A DNA stretch of 64,000 bases from Cocos nucifera (taxonomy: Eukaryota > Streptophyta > Magnoliopsida > Arecales > Arecaceae): assembly GCA_006176705.1 (NCBI GenBank), contig QRFJ01003064.1, forward strand, positions 124,001 to 188,000, written 5' to 3'. Position numbers and translations under genes: made by a program. The notes under the pieces were generated by a model. That model saw nothing but the letters and a program-made list of their open reading frames with translations. It had not been told where the DNA came from and ran no database searches. Shown piece after piece: positions 21,901-32,209 of this stretch (its first letter is position 1; each line of letters begins with the position of its first letter).

Positions 21901-24606
21901 ATTTTAAAAAATTAATAATAATATTTTTAAAATCTATTTTAATTAATCATAATGAATTATGATTTTTAATACCTATTATAATTAAAACCTAAAGAAAATA
22001 TGATCATCAAAAATTAAAAATTAATTATATTATATTAAAAATATAAATTATATAATTTTTTATAAGTAGTATCAAAAAAATATAATATATCAAAAAAATT
22101 AAGTTTTATCCTCATCACATCTGCCTCCTCCTCTTGCTTCTCTCCAGCAACTAGTGGATGAGAGCCGGATGTCCCAGCATCCTATAACAAAAAAATAGAA
22201 TACTATTAGTAAGTTTCAATATGAAGACATATCTTTCGATACACTCTTCTGATCCTCGAATAGATTATTCCTACATATTCTATTCAATAATACGGGGCTA
22301 TAGACATCTCTGGTCCATCGATTAGATGGTTAAATTGAATTTTTAGCCCCTACATCTCTTTGCTGGACTCAAACCTAAATATATAAAGCTTTTAAATATA
22401 AAAAATTAAAATAAATAAAAAAAATTAATAATATAATTATCCGATGTGATTGCTAAAATGATGAGCCTAGTAGGTTGCATAATTATGGGTCTCAGAGAAA
22501 CTTCATGATCGTATCGTAGATGGTATCCAGGAGGCTTTAAGATTGCTAGCTCAGAAGCCTATGTATGCATCGCTTTAGATCTTGGATGTCGAGACTTGTG
22601 AGGACATCGAAGCTAAGGCCAAATACTATAATCCGACTCCTACTCACTCCCTCGGTGGCATTGAGCCATCTCTTAAGATTAAGGAGGGCTGAGAAGATGG
22701 TTCATTACCATACCTCTCAACAACATACATTGCATAACGTATCTGCATGGTTTAAAAATATATTAGTTCTAATATAAAAATTAAATTCTATAATAATTTA
22801 ATTAATAAATAAAGTTTAAAGTTCTTACTATGATCTAATGCGACGTAGAATCTAAATAGTCACTATTCCTCCTGGACTAGTGTGTGGCCCACCACAACTA
22901 TAGCTTATTTGATGGACGATCCAACTACCATATCTATAATAAGTAAATAATAAAATTAAATTAATTAAAATATACATATAAAAGTTTTTACAGTTCTAGT
23001 GAAGAGTTTTGGTATTGATTTCTTATCAGTCTATTGGCCATAACATGTATGCCAATCGAGCTGCCCGTGTGCTTGATCAGATCCTATATGGCTCGGTTCT
23101 ATTTGGCACTCTAGCATCTATCGAAGTACTCCTCGCTACTTCATTGATCGCAAAGGGTTTGTCATATGTCTGCCCGCATCTAGTGATTTGTGAAGGACCT
23201 CTAATCTAATAATGGTTGGAAATCGGAGTACTAGTTAGCAAATTGTCTAAGGCTGTAAAGGCCATCTTGGAGCCTCTATGTAGCCACCTCCTTGAAGGTT
23301 TGATGGCCAACCTTCTCATCTTGAAAAGTCTCGAATCAGTAGTACTGCTGCAAGATAGAAGTAAGCATGTATTGATAGGTTATTAAAATATCAACTTATT
23401 AAAAATTTAAAAATTATACTAGTTTTAACTTACCAAAAATATTTTCCAAGCTACATCACGAGCTCTAGATGGCTAGCTAGAGAACTCATTCATCGGCCCT
23501 GGCATCAAACATCAAATGATGCTGGTAACCACACGAGATACTCCAGACTCTCTAAACGTGCTACAAAATTAATTTTAAAAAATAAATATTAACTCTAGAA
23601 TGACTAATTCTAAATATATTAATTATAGTACTTATGAGCAGCTCTGAACATGGATAAGCTATCTATCCTTCGATTGAGTTGGAGGTGCCACGAGTTGAGT
23701 AGATCCTCGACTACAACTCTATGTCTGGGAGCCACTCACTACTGCATATAACTATGGGATCACTAGTGACCTCCTATCACTCGAACCAGAGTATAAAATA
23801 TCTAATATAAAGAATGTTATATTAGTTAACAAAGGATAAAAAATATAAACAAGAACATCTAAAGCGTTAGAGTTTACTGCCCAATATGAGAGGTGTGGAA
23901 CCATGCGAGCTAGCCGCATGATTGCTCTCTCCTCAAGAGCTTTGTCCTTGGATAGAATGACTCTGACCTCTAGAAGATATGATATATAATCTAAAAATAA
24001 AAATAAAAATAAAAATAAGCAGATGACCTAAAAATTGGTTCAAATAAAATATCTATCAAAACTTAACAAGATAATCAAAATTTAACTCACATGTAACAAA
24101 AATTGTTAGTTAGCATCTGCAATATATCAGCAGAAAAATGGTTCTTATCCAACAGTACATGATACTATGTTGGTCTGCTGGTCCCCTAATTTAGGCATTG
24201 TCTGATTCTTATCCAGTAGTACATGATAATCTCAGTACATAAAAATGTGAAGGAGACTTAGATTTGCTATTGAAAAATAAGGCATTGCAAGTTCTTCTGC
24301 ACCTTTAAGCATGAGGTGGCTACAAGCGGTTGTCTGTGATGTAACAGACAATCCAAGCTTTACCTTCATTGCAAGTTCCTCTACATCTTTAACCATGCGG
24401 TGGTTGTAAGCACTTATCTGCGATGTAATAGACCATCCAAGCTTGACCATACAACAACAAGAATACAATGCATCACCTTCATTTAGGCACATCTTGCACT
24501 AGCAATTATCATGGCCTCTTCGAGCCCACCGATTGCCTCCTCAAGCTATAAACTAGGAGTAAATTTTTTTTTAAAAAATAAAATAAGAACTTAAAAATAA
24601 AATTTA
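21901..24606. other. CACTA-like interior, no domain recognised
   Basis: Short GC-richer blocks (22440-22780, 22840-23360, 23440-23570, 23640-23800, 24100-24500) alternate with AT-rich spacers, which looks like decayed exons and introns. No block gives a protein family I can name on either strand. An (AAAAT)n run lies at about 23992-24017. A short direct repeat around TTCTTATCCA and GTACATGAT lies at about 24140 and 24210. Confidence 0.4.
24232..24492 (-). CDS. Small open frame with an in-frame duplication, unknown
   Basis: An 86-codon minus-strand frame contains two successive versions of a 28-residue segment (VKLGWSITSQ..EELAMK and VKLGLSVTSQ..EELAMP). The underlying DNA repeats at 24284 and 24368, 84 bp apart, so the duplication keeps the frame. 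I do not recognise the family. It could be a fragment of an element gene or a chance frame over a tandem duplication. Confidence 0.25.
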   Translation of the reverse strand: MCLNEGDALYSCCCMVKLGWSITSQISAYNHRMVKDVEELAMKVKLGLSVTSQTTACSHLMLKGAEELAMPYFSIANLSLLHIFMY

Positions 24607-24679
24607 TGTGCTCGTGCAGCCTAGTCATCTAGCAAGCTCCAGGTTTGCATGCACGGGATGTGTGTCCTGACTGTCCACG

Positions 24680-24871
24680 TTTGCAATGATGTCCTTTACT
24701 TCTATGATTATGCTTTTGGGAATACTGCACTCAGTTCAAGGATGGACTCGTTGTCCTTGTAAGAGATGTATCAATAGAAAAATATTTGATAGGAATATAA
24801 TAGTTGTCCATTTATATAAGAGTGGATTTATGCCAAACTACAAGCATTGGTACCTGTATGGGGAGATGTAG
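24680..24871 (+). pseudogene. CACTA transposase-associated domain, left-arm copy
   Basis: The plus-strand frame reads WTRCPCKRCINRKIF, then VVHLYKSGFMPNYKHWYLYGE. This matches the Transpos_assoc domain found at the N-terminus of CACTA TNP2-type transposases (CPC..C.N, then HL...GF...Y..W..HGE). The domain is complete, but the DDE transposase that normally follows is missing because the sequence runs into the centre of the palindrome. The start codon chosen by frame alone may be internal. Confidence 0.65.
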
Positions 24872-25299
24872 GAGGCAATATGCATAGATGGGAGGCTCTA
24901 CTTGTCCAACACATTTGCTGATGTGTAAGAGCTTAATGGTGTCAGGCTCAAGTAGATGATTAGCATATTTGATGGGTTTGATATGGTTATCGATGGAAGC
25001 CAATGTAATAATCTTTTAGGTAGCAACTACCATAGCCGTGGTGGACTATAGAGGTTGCTATAGTTATAGCCTTGGTTAGCCTCTAGGGCGTAGCAACCCT
25101 ATAGAGGGTAAACATGGCTATAAACATAGCAACCCTATAGTCCATCATGACTATAATAGTTGCAATCTAAAAGATTATTACATGGACATCCACCAATAAT
25201 CAGATCAAACACACCAAATGTGCAAATCATTTGCTCAAGCTTGTTACCATTAAGCTCTTACACATCAGCAAGGTCTTGGATAAGTAGAGCCTTCGAAGC

Positions 25300-25520
25300 T
25301 CTTGCAATTATCTCCCACATCTCGATCTCCATATAAGTATCAACGCTTGTAGCTTGGCATAAATTCACTCCTATATAAATGGGCAACTATTATATGCCCA
25401 TCAAGCATTTCTCTATTGACACTTTTCTTAAAAGGGCAATGAGCCCATCCTTGAACTAAGAGTGTAGTATTCTCAAAAGCATAATCATAGAAGAGACATC
25501 AATACAAATGGGGACAATCA
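25300..25520 (-). pseudogene. CACTA transposase-associated domain, right-arm copy
   Basis: The reverse complement of the right arm reads GWAHCPFKK, VNREMLDG, then VAHLYRSEFMPSYKR followed by a stop where the left arm has W. It is the diverged partner of the domain on the left arm. Two cysteines of the CPC..C pattern are lost. That both arms still look like protein suggests the duplication copied a coding segment. Confidence 0.6.
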
Positions 25521-25739
25521 AAACATGCATCCCGTGCATGCAAAATTGAAGCATGCCAGATGACTAGACCATATGAGCACCCCAAAATGGCATCCAAGCA
25601 AATCCCATCCTAGAGTCTAGTCCAAAAATTTAAAACTAATTAATTTAAATATTATTAATTTAAAACTAAATTTTTTAAAATTAACACCATCGGCTTGAGT
25701 GTCCAAGGCTTGCGAGGGCTGGATGCCATGCATGCTAGC

Positions 25740-26090
25740 TGGGACCTGAGGCTCGAGCATGCAAGGCATGCCCCAGCTCCATGTTTGAAATATTGCTCTG
25801 ATCTTTTCTCAGTTCGAGTGCTCTACATGTCGAGATTCAAGTGCGCAAGGCACGTTTCGATCCCATGTTCGGACCTTCCTTCAGTTCGAGTGCTCTGCAT
25901 GCTGAGATCCGAGCTCATAGAGCACGTCTCAGCTCCATGTTTGCAATGCTACCTGGACCTTCTCTTGATTTGAGCACTTTGCATGTCGAGACCTGAGTGT
26001 GTAGGGCACGTCTCGGCTCTGTATTTATAATGCTATCCAGACCTTCCCTCGGTTCAAGAACTCTACATGCCAAGATCCAAGTCCTATACT
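25740..26090. repeat. Tandem repeat, units of 72-85 bp
   Basis: About four degenerate units stand head to tail, each with TTCGAGTGCTCTACATG, GAGA-TC and GCACGTCTCAGCTCCATGTTTG. Landmarks at 25811, 25883, about 25966 and 26051 give spacings of 72, about 83 and 85 bp. The open frame 25695-25973 follows the repeat and is unlikely to be a gene. Confidence 0.75.
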
Positions 26091-26234
26091 ACTTTAATTA
26101 AATTAATATTTAATTAATTAATATTTAATTAATTAATTTTTTAAATTTAATTATATTTATTAATATAATTTAAATAAAAATTAACTTTTAATGATAGTAT
26201 TAGCCATCGTTAATACTATCACTAATTACCGTAT

Positions 26235-26853
26235 AGGATTGAGGCACGGGCTGACATGTAGGGATTGAGATATGAGGAGGCATGGGTTGGTGAGTAGGGA
26301 CTGAGGCTCGGGGATGCAGCCACGAATGAGAGCTCGAGGTCAGGCTAGTGAGGCAAGAGCCATAGGATCGGGACCATGGGCTAGGGGCAGTGGAGCAAGG
26401 ACTATGGAAATGAGGGTGCGAGGATGGGCCAGGGGTAGGTGGGAGGTGGTCGGGGAGGTGGGAGGCACTGGGAGCTTGGGGGATGGTGGGGGGAAGTGAG
26501 CTGAGTGTAGCTAGGGGAGGAGCCGGGGACTTGGTTGAGACAGCCGTGGAGAGACAAGCCTAGGGGAGGCAGGCTAGGGGAGGTGGGAGGTGGTCGGAGC
26601 TCGGGAGGCGGTCGGAGGAGGCGGGTCGGGTGTAGATGGGGGGAGGAGGCTGGGGTTGGAAAGAATGGTTATGGAAGGCGAGCTTGGCATAGTGGAGGTG
26701 GTCAGGGGCTTACGATCGAGAGCTTAGGGAGGTGGCTTGGGGGGGGGCCAGGTGTAGCCAGGGGGAGGAAGCCGAGGGCTTGGGGAGTCAACCATAGAAA
26801 GGCAGGCTAGGGGGAGGTGGGAGGCAGTCGAGAGCTTAGGAAGGGGGCCATAG
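26235..26853 (+). repeat. G-rich, strand-asymmetric repeat region
   Basis: About 620 bp are extremely rich in G on the plus strand and poor in C. They consist of loose repeats of GGGAGGTGGGAGG, CTAGGGG and GAGCTTAGGG. Open frames here (26314-26499, 26535-26810) encode Gly/Arg-rich sequence expected from such DNA and are not supported as genes. The boundary with copia B at 26854 is abrupt. Confidence 0.7.
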
Positions 26854-29004
26854 TGTTGGAAATTATGTCCTAAAATCAATTGTTAGTCTATTGACGGTTA
26901 AGCTAATTTTATATATTATATATGATTTATTTATAAATAAAAAGTTTATTTTGGCTTATTCATCATAAGTTGTACATCTTTTTTTTTTTTTATAAACTCC
27001 TATGTTGTAATAAAATTCTTAGGACTATTTAGAATTGATAAAGAAGGATTTATCGTTTAGTTTTTAAAATTATTCATGATCAAATGATATGTTGTTACCT
27101 AGGACGACAATATTTATCGAGTATAGATCATTATATGCCATATGAGTTGGTTATCCTCTTAACCAAGGAGTGTGAAGATACTAGTATGACATGCAAGAAA
27201 GATGTAGGGGTACATTTGCATTGAACATGACCAACTCTAGAGTATTCTGTTATCAAGATTTGCTCCGAAGGGATACAGGCATAAGTGTTCTTCTGACCTG
27301 AGATCACCAAGGTGACCTGCAAGCAACTCACTGTGTTTTAGTGTCGGACAATCTAAATTTTTAATTCATTGATGAAAAGTTTTTAGGCATGGTCAAGTAC
27401 TTATGAAGTCAGTGTGTGAGTTAAGATGGGATTGACCACTCTTGGTTCTAGAAGAAATATTGTATTGTATTTCAATTTAGCAAAATCTTGGCTAAGGTAA
27501 TCTTTATGATGAGTCAAAGGATTGATTGTATTGAGATATATTATAGATGTATTTTTTCAGGATTAATAGTTTAACTCTAAGTCATCCTAAATATAGAGGT
27601 TAAATGGATGAATTATATGGCAATCATATTTGAGTGGGTTCTTGAATGTTACTTTGCATACATTCGACCTATCCAGATGTCGGATACCATTGCTAAATGG
27701 TTACTTCGATTGGTACAAGAATTTATTTCTATACTACCAACTTACGTCCGAATCTATGGGGTCATACACATTAGAGATTTCTATCTGATCAGATGGTTGA
27801 TCAATGATTATGAATCGTTTCATGATCAAATCATCAATACGATTGATGATTGATCTAACGCAAGTTTTGCAAAAGAATTAATTCATAATTAGATTGCTAC
27901 TTGGCTCAATTTGATTGAACATTAGGGCGAGATCAAGTCTAATTGAATTAGATTTAATTTGATTTGGTTTGGACTTGATTCCGTCAAGTTTAATTGGTTA
28001 ATGAGATAATCCAATTATAAGATAAATCAATTTTCTATTCAACTTGGACTTATGTACATCTAATTCCTAATTGGCTTAGAATTTAAATCAGATTTAAATA
28101 AGATTTAATAAAATTTAAATAACTCCTAGTTGGACAAGGATCTTCCTTAATCAAGTTGCACCAATCTTAATTTAAATAGGTTCAATTTTGATTTGACCAA
28201 AGAGAATAAGGGAGCCCAATTGGACTGAGACTTTCTTTCCTCCCTTGTGCCAACTTCCCAAGCCCCATGCCCATTTATTTTTTGAGTTTGCATGAGTTTT
28301 TCCACACCTATGAAGGGTCCCATGCATCCCCTCCCTCTTGGTTTGGAAATTAGTATTGACTAGGTCAAACAAGATAAGTTATTTTGACCTAGGACTTTAT
28401 TTGATAGAGTTTCAATATTCCCAAACTCTATCCACATTAGGCACCTAATTAAATCAGATTTTGATCTGATTTTTGGCATGAAAAAGAAGAAATATGTGCA
28501 TTCTTTTTGGTATCCCATGCCTAAAAAGAAAATAGGGAGGTGTCCAAGAGTTGGATGCCCCTTACACTTGCTCCCTTTGTTCTTTCCTTTCTTGGTATTT
28601 GACCTAGACTTGGATTTCCCTTAAACTCCCTATTTAAGAGGAGTCTTGGTATGAGATTTTCAATGGTTATTCATTATGGAGTAAGAGTGTTGGGAATGGG
28701 TTTTGGGCACAATCATCTAAGGGGGTGTGAGCTTTCATTCGGACATCTTTAGTACATGCCCTGTTGAGAGAAAAGAAAGAAGAGAAGAAGGGGTTCTTCT
28801 CTAAGGTTTTTTGATCCTCCCTCTTCCACATAATTTTGAGAGATAAGAGAGGAGAGTATCTCTTCTAATTTATCTTCCTCTAGTTCTTCATCTCTTGGAC
28901 GATCCAAGAGATCCAAAAAAAAGAATTCAGATCAACTATTAGAAGGGATCTGCAAGAAGTTAGCACCCCACGTAGATCTTTGATTGTCGAACCTCCAATC
29001 AGTG
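26854..29004 (+). repeat. 5' LTR of copia B, first part
   Basis: AT-rich U3 of about 1.8 kb. A TATA-like CTATTTAAGAGG lies near 28640, and a region rich in CTTCCTCTT follows, as at an LTR transcript start. The LTR is cut by copia A1 at 29004 and continues at 34545-34890. The total length is near 2.5 kb. No gene lies here; open frames such as 27608-27853 have no support. Confidence 0.8.
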
Positions 29005-29598
29005 TGTGAGCTCAGAAGTAGCACTCTCAAGTCTTGGAAATATGAGAAGATAGGTCATAGAAAGATGGAAGCGAGCCGGAAGAAGAATCAGTCTCAATAG
29101 TAAAGTTTAGAAACTAGGTCGGCTCACTCTAAGACTGAGCCGGCTCAGTTAGAAACTGGGTCGACTAGGTCTTAGAAAAAAATTCAAATAGAAAGCAGCA
29201 TTTTTAGGCTATTAGTATAGTACACAACTGGATCGACTCAGTCTAGGACTGAGTCGATCTAGTCTCAGGTTAGCCGGCTTAGTCTAAAACTAGGCTGGCT
29301 CAATTTTTATGGATTACTATTTTATGTATGTGGGTTATTTGGGTTTGGAGAGTTTTTCTATGAGCTTAGACTTGACTTTTTGTAAAGTATATATACTGAA
29401 AATAGGTCAAGATTGTAAGAGTACTAAAATATATTGAATAAAAGTTTTTTCCTTCAGAAATCTCTTCTTCTCTTTTTTTCTATTTCTTGATTTATTTGAT
29501 CGTGCTTCTACAGAGATCTTTAAGAAGTACTTCCTTATTGCTTGGCTAATCATCGATGGCCATGCCGATCCATATGGAAAGAGCGTACATTTCCAACA
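29005..29598 (+). repeat. 5' LTR of copia A1
   Basis: Begins TGTGAGCTCAG and ends TTCCAACA. A TATA-like AAGTATATATACTG lies near 29384. A block at 29110-29310 repeats the words GTCGGCTCA and GACTGAGCCGGCTCAGT. Confidence 0.9.
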
Positions 29599-29600
29599 TT

Positions 29601-29612
29601 TGGTATCAGAGC
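29601..29612 (+). other. Primer-binding site of copia A1
   Basis: TGGTATCAGAGC, the perfect copia primer site for initiator methionine tRNA, three bases after the LTR. Confidence 0.9.
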
Positions 29613-29866
29613 TGTGTTGCATGGAAGAAAGAAAGACACCTAGAATTTACTACATCCAGGATCTGTTACACCAGATTTTATCCTAAAACTTCTAATTTTC
29701 TTTGTGGTTGTCTCTAGATTGAGGTGGAGATTGTTTACACAGAGAAACGATGATACAAAAGTTTGGAAAGAGGATCTAAGGCTAGTTAGATCTTCTATGA
29801 AGGATAGTTTTACTATTGTGTGATCATGAAGGGTGTTAGAGATCTGTTCATGACTTATTTGAAGTC

Positions 29867-30956
29867 ACGGGATCAAGTGGATTCAAGATAAATTTTGAGA
29901 AGTTCGATGGTAAGAAAAACTTTACTCTATGGCAGTAAAGAGTAAATAACTTGTTGGTTCAGCAGAGGATCTACAAGATCTTGACAAAAGAAAGATCGAA
30001 AAAGATTAGTGCTGAGGATTGAAAAGAGTTGGAGGAAATTGCTTTTAGCACAATCCAGATGTGCTTGGTCGATCAGGTTTTGCCCATGATTTGCATAGAA
30101 ACTATGGCAAAGGGGCTCTGGGAGAGACTGGAGAATACATACATGGAAAAAAAATATGACGAACAAGCTACGATTGAAGAAATAACTGTATAGTCTGAGG
30201 ATGCCCGAAGGTGGAGATCTTGTTGCACATATCCAAAGGTTCAATCAGGTGTATTTTGAGGTGATGAGTTTGGATATGAAGATCGACAAGGATGATCGGG
30301 CATTGCTGTTATTATGTTCTCTCCCAGGTTCGTATGATGGTCTCATAACAATTTTAGTTTATGTGAAGAATATCCTAAACTATGAAGAGGTTGTTGGTGT
30401 GCTTAGATTGAATGAGCAAAGAAAGAAGATCTGCAAGAGAGATCCTAAGTTTGAGATATTGATCTTGGCTGTGAACGAAAGATAAGAAAGATCAAAGAAG
30501 AAGACAAGAGGAAAATCCAAGGGCAGGTCAAAGTCTCACGATCAGAGGAAGATGACATTGAAATGTTATAAATGTCATCTGCCTAGACACCTGAGGAGAG
30601 ATTGTCTCCTTTTGAGATCAGAAAAAGGAAAGGTTAGCAAGGAAGATGATACAGCTTCTGTGAGCAATGGAGAAGATCTGCTAGTTGTATCAGATGGATC
30701 CATAGAGTGCGATACTATGTGGATATTAGATTCAGTACGCTCGCACCATTATACTTCTCATCGAAAATGGTGTGCTACCTACCAAAAGGCCGATGGTGGA
30801 AGTGTCAGCCTTGGAGATGATCACCCAAGCAAAATTGCTAGAATTGGCTCTATCAAGGTGAGGATGTATGATAGGATCATTCGTATATTATTAAATATCA
30901 GGCATGTACTAGAGTTGAAAAAGAATTTGATTTCTTTGGGCTACTTGGAGGAGTAG
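29867..30956 (+). pseudogene. Copia A1 gag and protease
   Basis: The expected start codon is ACG at 29867, where copy A2 has ATG. FEKFDGKKNFTLWQ opens gag, and the UBN2 region is open from 30201 to 30485 (VAHIQRFNQV, LLLCSLPGSYD). The zinc knuckle CYKCHLPRHLRRDC (30564-30605) keeps its CCHC residues, with glycine replaced by arginine. Protease follows with WILDSVRSHHYTS, where the usual DSG is DSV. Stops include 29936 (TAA, glutamine in A2) and 30020 (TGA, where tryptophan is usual). The product would package and process the element RNA. Confidence 0.85.
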
Positions 30957-31960
30957 GATTATGCTTTTAGTAGCCAGGCTGGGAGTGGATGTCTAAAAGT
31001 TTTCAAAGGAGCTTTGGTGGTGATGAGAGGTAGAAGACTGAGAGACAATCTTTACAGAATGGAAGGCTTAGTGGTAAATGATAGTGCAGAGGTGCTAGCA
31101 GTAGCATAGGAGGAGCAGATTTTATATCGGCTGTGACATTATCGGATGGGTCATATGAGTGATCGTAGGCTAATAGAACTAAGTAGAAGAGGTATGATCC
31201 CAACCCTAAAGAAGGAGGGCACATATCTTTATGAGCCGTATATCTTTGGCAAATAGCATAGGGTGAAGTTTGCTAGAAGTACCAAGCACAGCGAGGGAGT
31301 GCTAGATTTAATGCACTCGGATGTGTGGGGACCCGCTCCTATATCAGCTAAAGGTGGGGCAAAATACTTTATCACTTTCATTGATGATTTCTTAAGGAAG
31401 GTGTGGGTTTATCTGATCTAAGAGAAATCAGAGGTGTTTGCTCGATTCAGAGTTTGGAGAGCTGAAGTAGAGAAGAAAATCAAAAAGACAGGTAAAGTAT
31501 CTGAGGTCGGACAATGGAGGAAAGTATACTAGCCTGAAGTTTAGAAGGTACTATAAAGAAAATGGCATCAAATGCCATTAAACGGTGAGGATGACTCCTT
31601 AGTAGAATGGTGTCATAGAGAGGATGAACCAGACACAGATCGAGAAGGCATGGAGTTTGAGGTTGCAGACATTACTCCCAAAGTCTTTTTGGGGTGATGC
31701 TCTAACTTTTTCTTATTTTCTTATGATCAGGTCCCCTCATTATAAGCTGAATGGAGGCAATCCAGAAGAGGTCTGGAGTGGAAAGAAGGTGGAGCTTGGC
31801 CACCTGAAGGTCTTCGGTTACACAGCCTATGCATATGTGGAGGCAATCGAGAGGAGCAAATTAGATACAAAATCTCAAAAGATGACATTCATAGGATATT
31901 CACAAGGAGTCAAGAGGTATCTGCTATGGAACTCTTAGGCACAGAAGTCAGTGATCAGTA
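30957..31960 (+). pseudogene. Copia A1 pre-integrase and integrase
   Basis: GAG_pre-integrase is seen as RMEGLVVNDS and HYRMGHMSDRRL. The zinc-binding HHCC part and then LMHSDVWGP and FITFIDDF give the first catalytic region of integrase. RSDNGGKYT near 31510 is the second, reached after a frame change, and NGVIERMNQT with EKAWSLRLQTLL the third. The end reads LGHLKVFGYTAYA and KMTFIGYSQG. Stops at 31600-31605 replace both glutamines of the usual PQQNG. Confidence 0.85.
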
Positions 31961-32209
31961 GGGATGTTATCTTTGATGAGAAGAGCATCTTGAGGAGGTC
32001 TGAGATAGATGAAACTAGAAAAATAAAGGTGAACAGTGGTGGCCAGTCAGAGAATGATGGCATGCAGGTTACATCCACTTACAGAAGTATTCCTATTGAG
32101 GTGGAGCTGGGCAGAAAAGTATTATCTTAAATTGAAAATCAGCATGGTGGATCGATAGTTCAGACAGATGTGTAGGAGCAGCCACAGACATTAGACAGAG
32201 ATGTGCCAG

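Larger units (their letters stand above)
24607..25580. repeat. 974-bp palindrome (two arms of about 487 bp)
   Basis: The right half is the reverse complement of the left half with substitutions and small gaps, all the way to the centre at about 25093. Paired landmarks agree on this centre: GTGCTC near 24608 with GAGCAC near 25578, TGCATGCACGGGATG near 24646 with its complement near 25540, and GTAATAATCTTTTAG at 25005-25019 with CTAAAAGATTATTAC at 25167-25181. The middle 177 bp repeats TAGCAAC and TATAGCC motifs. Each arm carries a copy of the transposase-associated domain, so it probably arose by inverted duplication of part of an element. Confidence 0.85.
21424..26853. mobile_element. CACTA-like (En/Spm) DNA transposon, partial
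   Basis: The left end has CACTA at 21424, or a degenerate TACTATAAGAA at 21433. It is followed by many copies of the motif GCCATCGCTAAT in both orientations (21440-21900). The same motif reappears at 26190-26225. In between lies a transposase-associated domain (24680-24871) of the kind found in the TNP2 transposase of CACTA elements. I could not find a convincing right terminus; copia B begins at 26854 and may have separated it. The interior has a large palindrome and tandem repeats. Confidence 0.5.

Noticed and set aside
22440..23360. Second CACTA gene (Ptta/En/Spm-like) on the minus strand
   Set aside because: A few residues suggested it, but no motif held together in one frame, so it cannot be supported.
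26314..26810. Gly/Arg-rich open frames
   Set aside because: Any G-rich DNA gives such frames; there is no start context, domain or relative.
26851..26855. TAGTG as the right end of the CACTA-like element
   Set aside because: The bases before it do not mirror the left end (CACTAGAATAC or TACTATAAGAA), and the word overlaps the start of the copia B LTR, so it is probably chance.
29601..29612. tRNA gene fragment suggested by TGGTATCAGAGC
   Set aside because: It is the copia primer site beside an LTR; no tRNA cloverleaf surrounds it.
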